A stretch of DNA of 64,000 bases from Corynebacterium efficiens YS-314 (GTDB taxonomy: Bacteria; Actinomycetota; Actinomycetes; Mycobacteriales; Mycobacteriaceae). The notes below the pieces were generated by a model. That model was not told where the DNA came from. It did not search any database and saw only the letters and a program-made list of their open reading frames with translations. The DNA is taken from the NCBI RefSeq assembly GCF_000011305.1, contig NC_004369.1:682001-746000 (forward strand). The letters are read 5' to 3'. The translations under genes and the position numbers were made by a program. Positions 63,956-64,000 of the stretch are shown here, in pieces; the first letter of the stretch is position 1; every line of letters starts with the position of its first letter.

Positions 63956-64000
63956 ATGAGGGAAGAGAACAGCTCCACTGGCCGAGTTACGGCCACACCC
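63956..64000 (+). CDS. Possible start of a downstream gene, truncated by window end
   Basis: ATG at 63956 opens a frame running off the window (MREENSSTGRVTATP). Its ATG overlaps the TGA of a 13-codon frame beginning GTG at 63918, which lies five bases after TATAGT (63907-63912). This looks like a leaderless micro-frame coupled to the next gene, but the frame is too short here to judge. Confidence 0.3.
   Translation, partial: MREENSSTGRVTATP

Overview
The window is high-GC actinobacterial DNA from a Corynebacterium. Gene content and order follow, from memory, the Corynebacterium glutamicum group: crtE-mmpL-crtB-crtI with crtR, folD, metX-metY, monomeric icd, a ferri-siderophore ABC locus, trpS, dac and upp. 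The higher GC and the presence of phenylacetate genes point to a C. efficiens-like species. The species call is inference; no rRNA or tRNA lies in the window.

Layout. 1-5267 (minus): carotenoid operon crtE, mmpL-type exporter, crtB and the 5' part of crtI. 5472-6101: divergent MarR regulator CrtR. 6171-6821: a secreted lipocalin whose promoter carries almost the same 15-base motif as the crtE/crtR promoter region. 6975-16810: housekeeping and hypothetical genes (SDR-DUF2867 fusion, photolyase, glycosyltransferase, two bacterial-PH proteins, MntR-like regulator, YdjM-like membrane protein, sirtuin, lipoprotein, deaminase). 16822-19585: an acyltransferase-3 gene cut by a complete 1,456-bp IS4-family element with 22-bp inverted repeats and a 6-bp target duplication. 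19952-22686: trmL-like gene, folD, DUF3017 gene, DUF3500 lipoprotein.

22829-37961 is a complete aerobic phenylacetate degradation region: paaK and an MHS-type transporter (minus), paaR (minus), paaI, paaABCDE-paaG-paaJ-paaF-paaH (plus), a second hotdog thioesterase (minus) and paaZ (plus). Together they cover activation to phenylacetyl-CoA, ring epoxidation, isomerisation to the oxepin, ring opening, and beta-oxidation to acetyl-CoA and succinyl-CoA. Four palindromes related to the PaaR operator sit at the four paa promoters, three of them beside possible GlxR (cAMP receptor protein) sites.

38080-44302: metX, metY, a secreted membrane-anchored protein and monomeric isocitrate dehydrogenase. 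44387-49191 and 52794-55623: two independent iron-siderophore ABC systems, the first with a siderophore-interacting reductase. Between them are an MFS exporter, exonuclease III, a TRIC/UPF0126 membrane protein and a 63-residue membrane peptide. 55818-63887: trpS, YihY/BrkB membrane protein, an RDD protein with a degenerate J-like N-terminus, a D-Ala-D-Ala carboxypeptidase, an internally duplicated protein of unknown function, an NlpC/P60 protein without signal peptide translationally coupled to a small EspC-like protein, and upp.

Many genes have a -10-like hexamer only 6-9 bases before the start codon, which suggests leaderless transcripts; several operons use 4-base ATGA or GTGA overlaps. 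No CRISPR array, tRNA, rRNA or prophage was seen.
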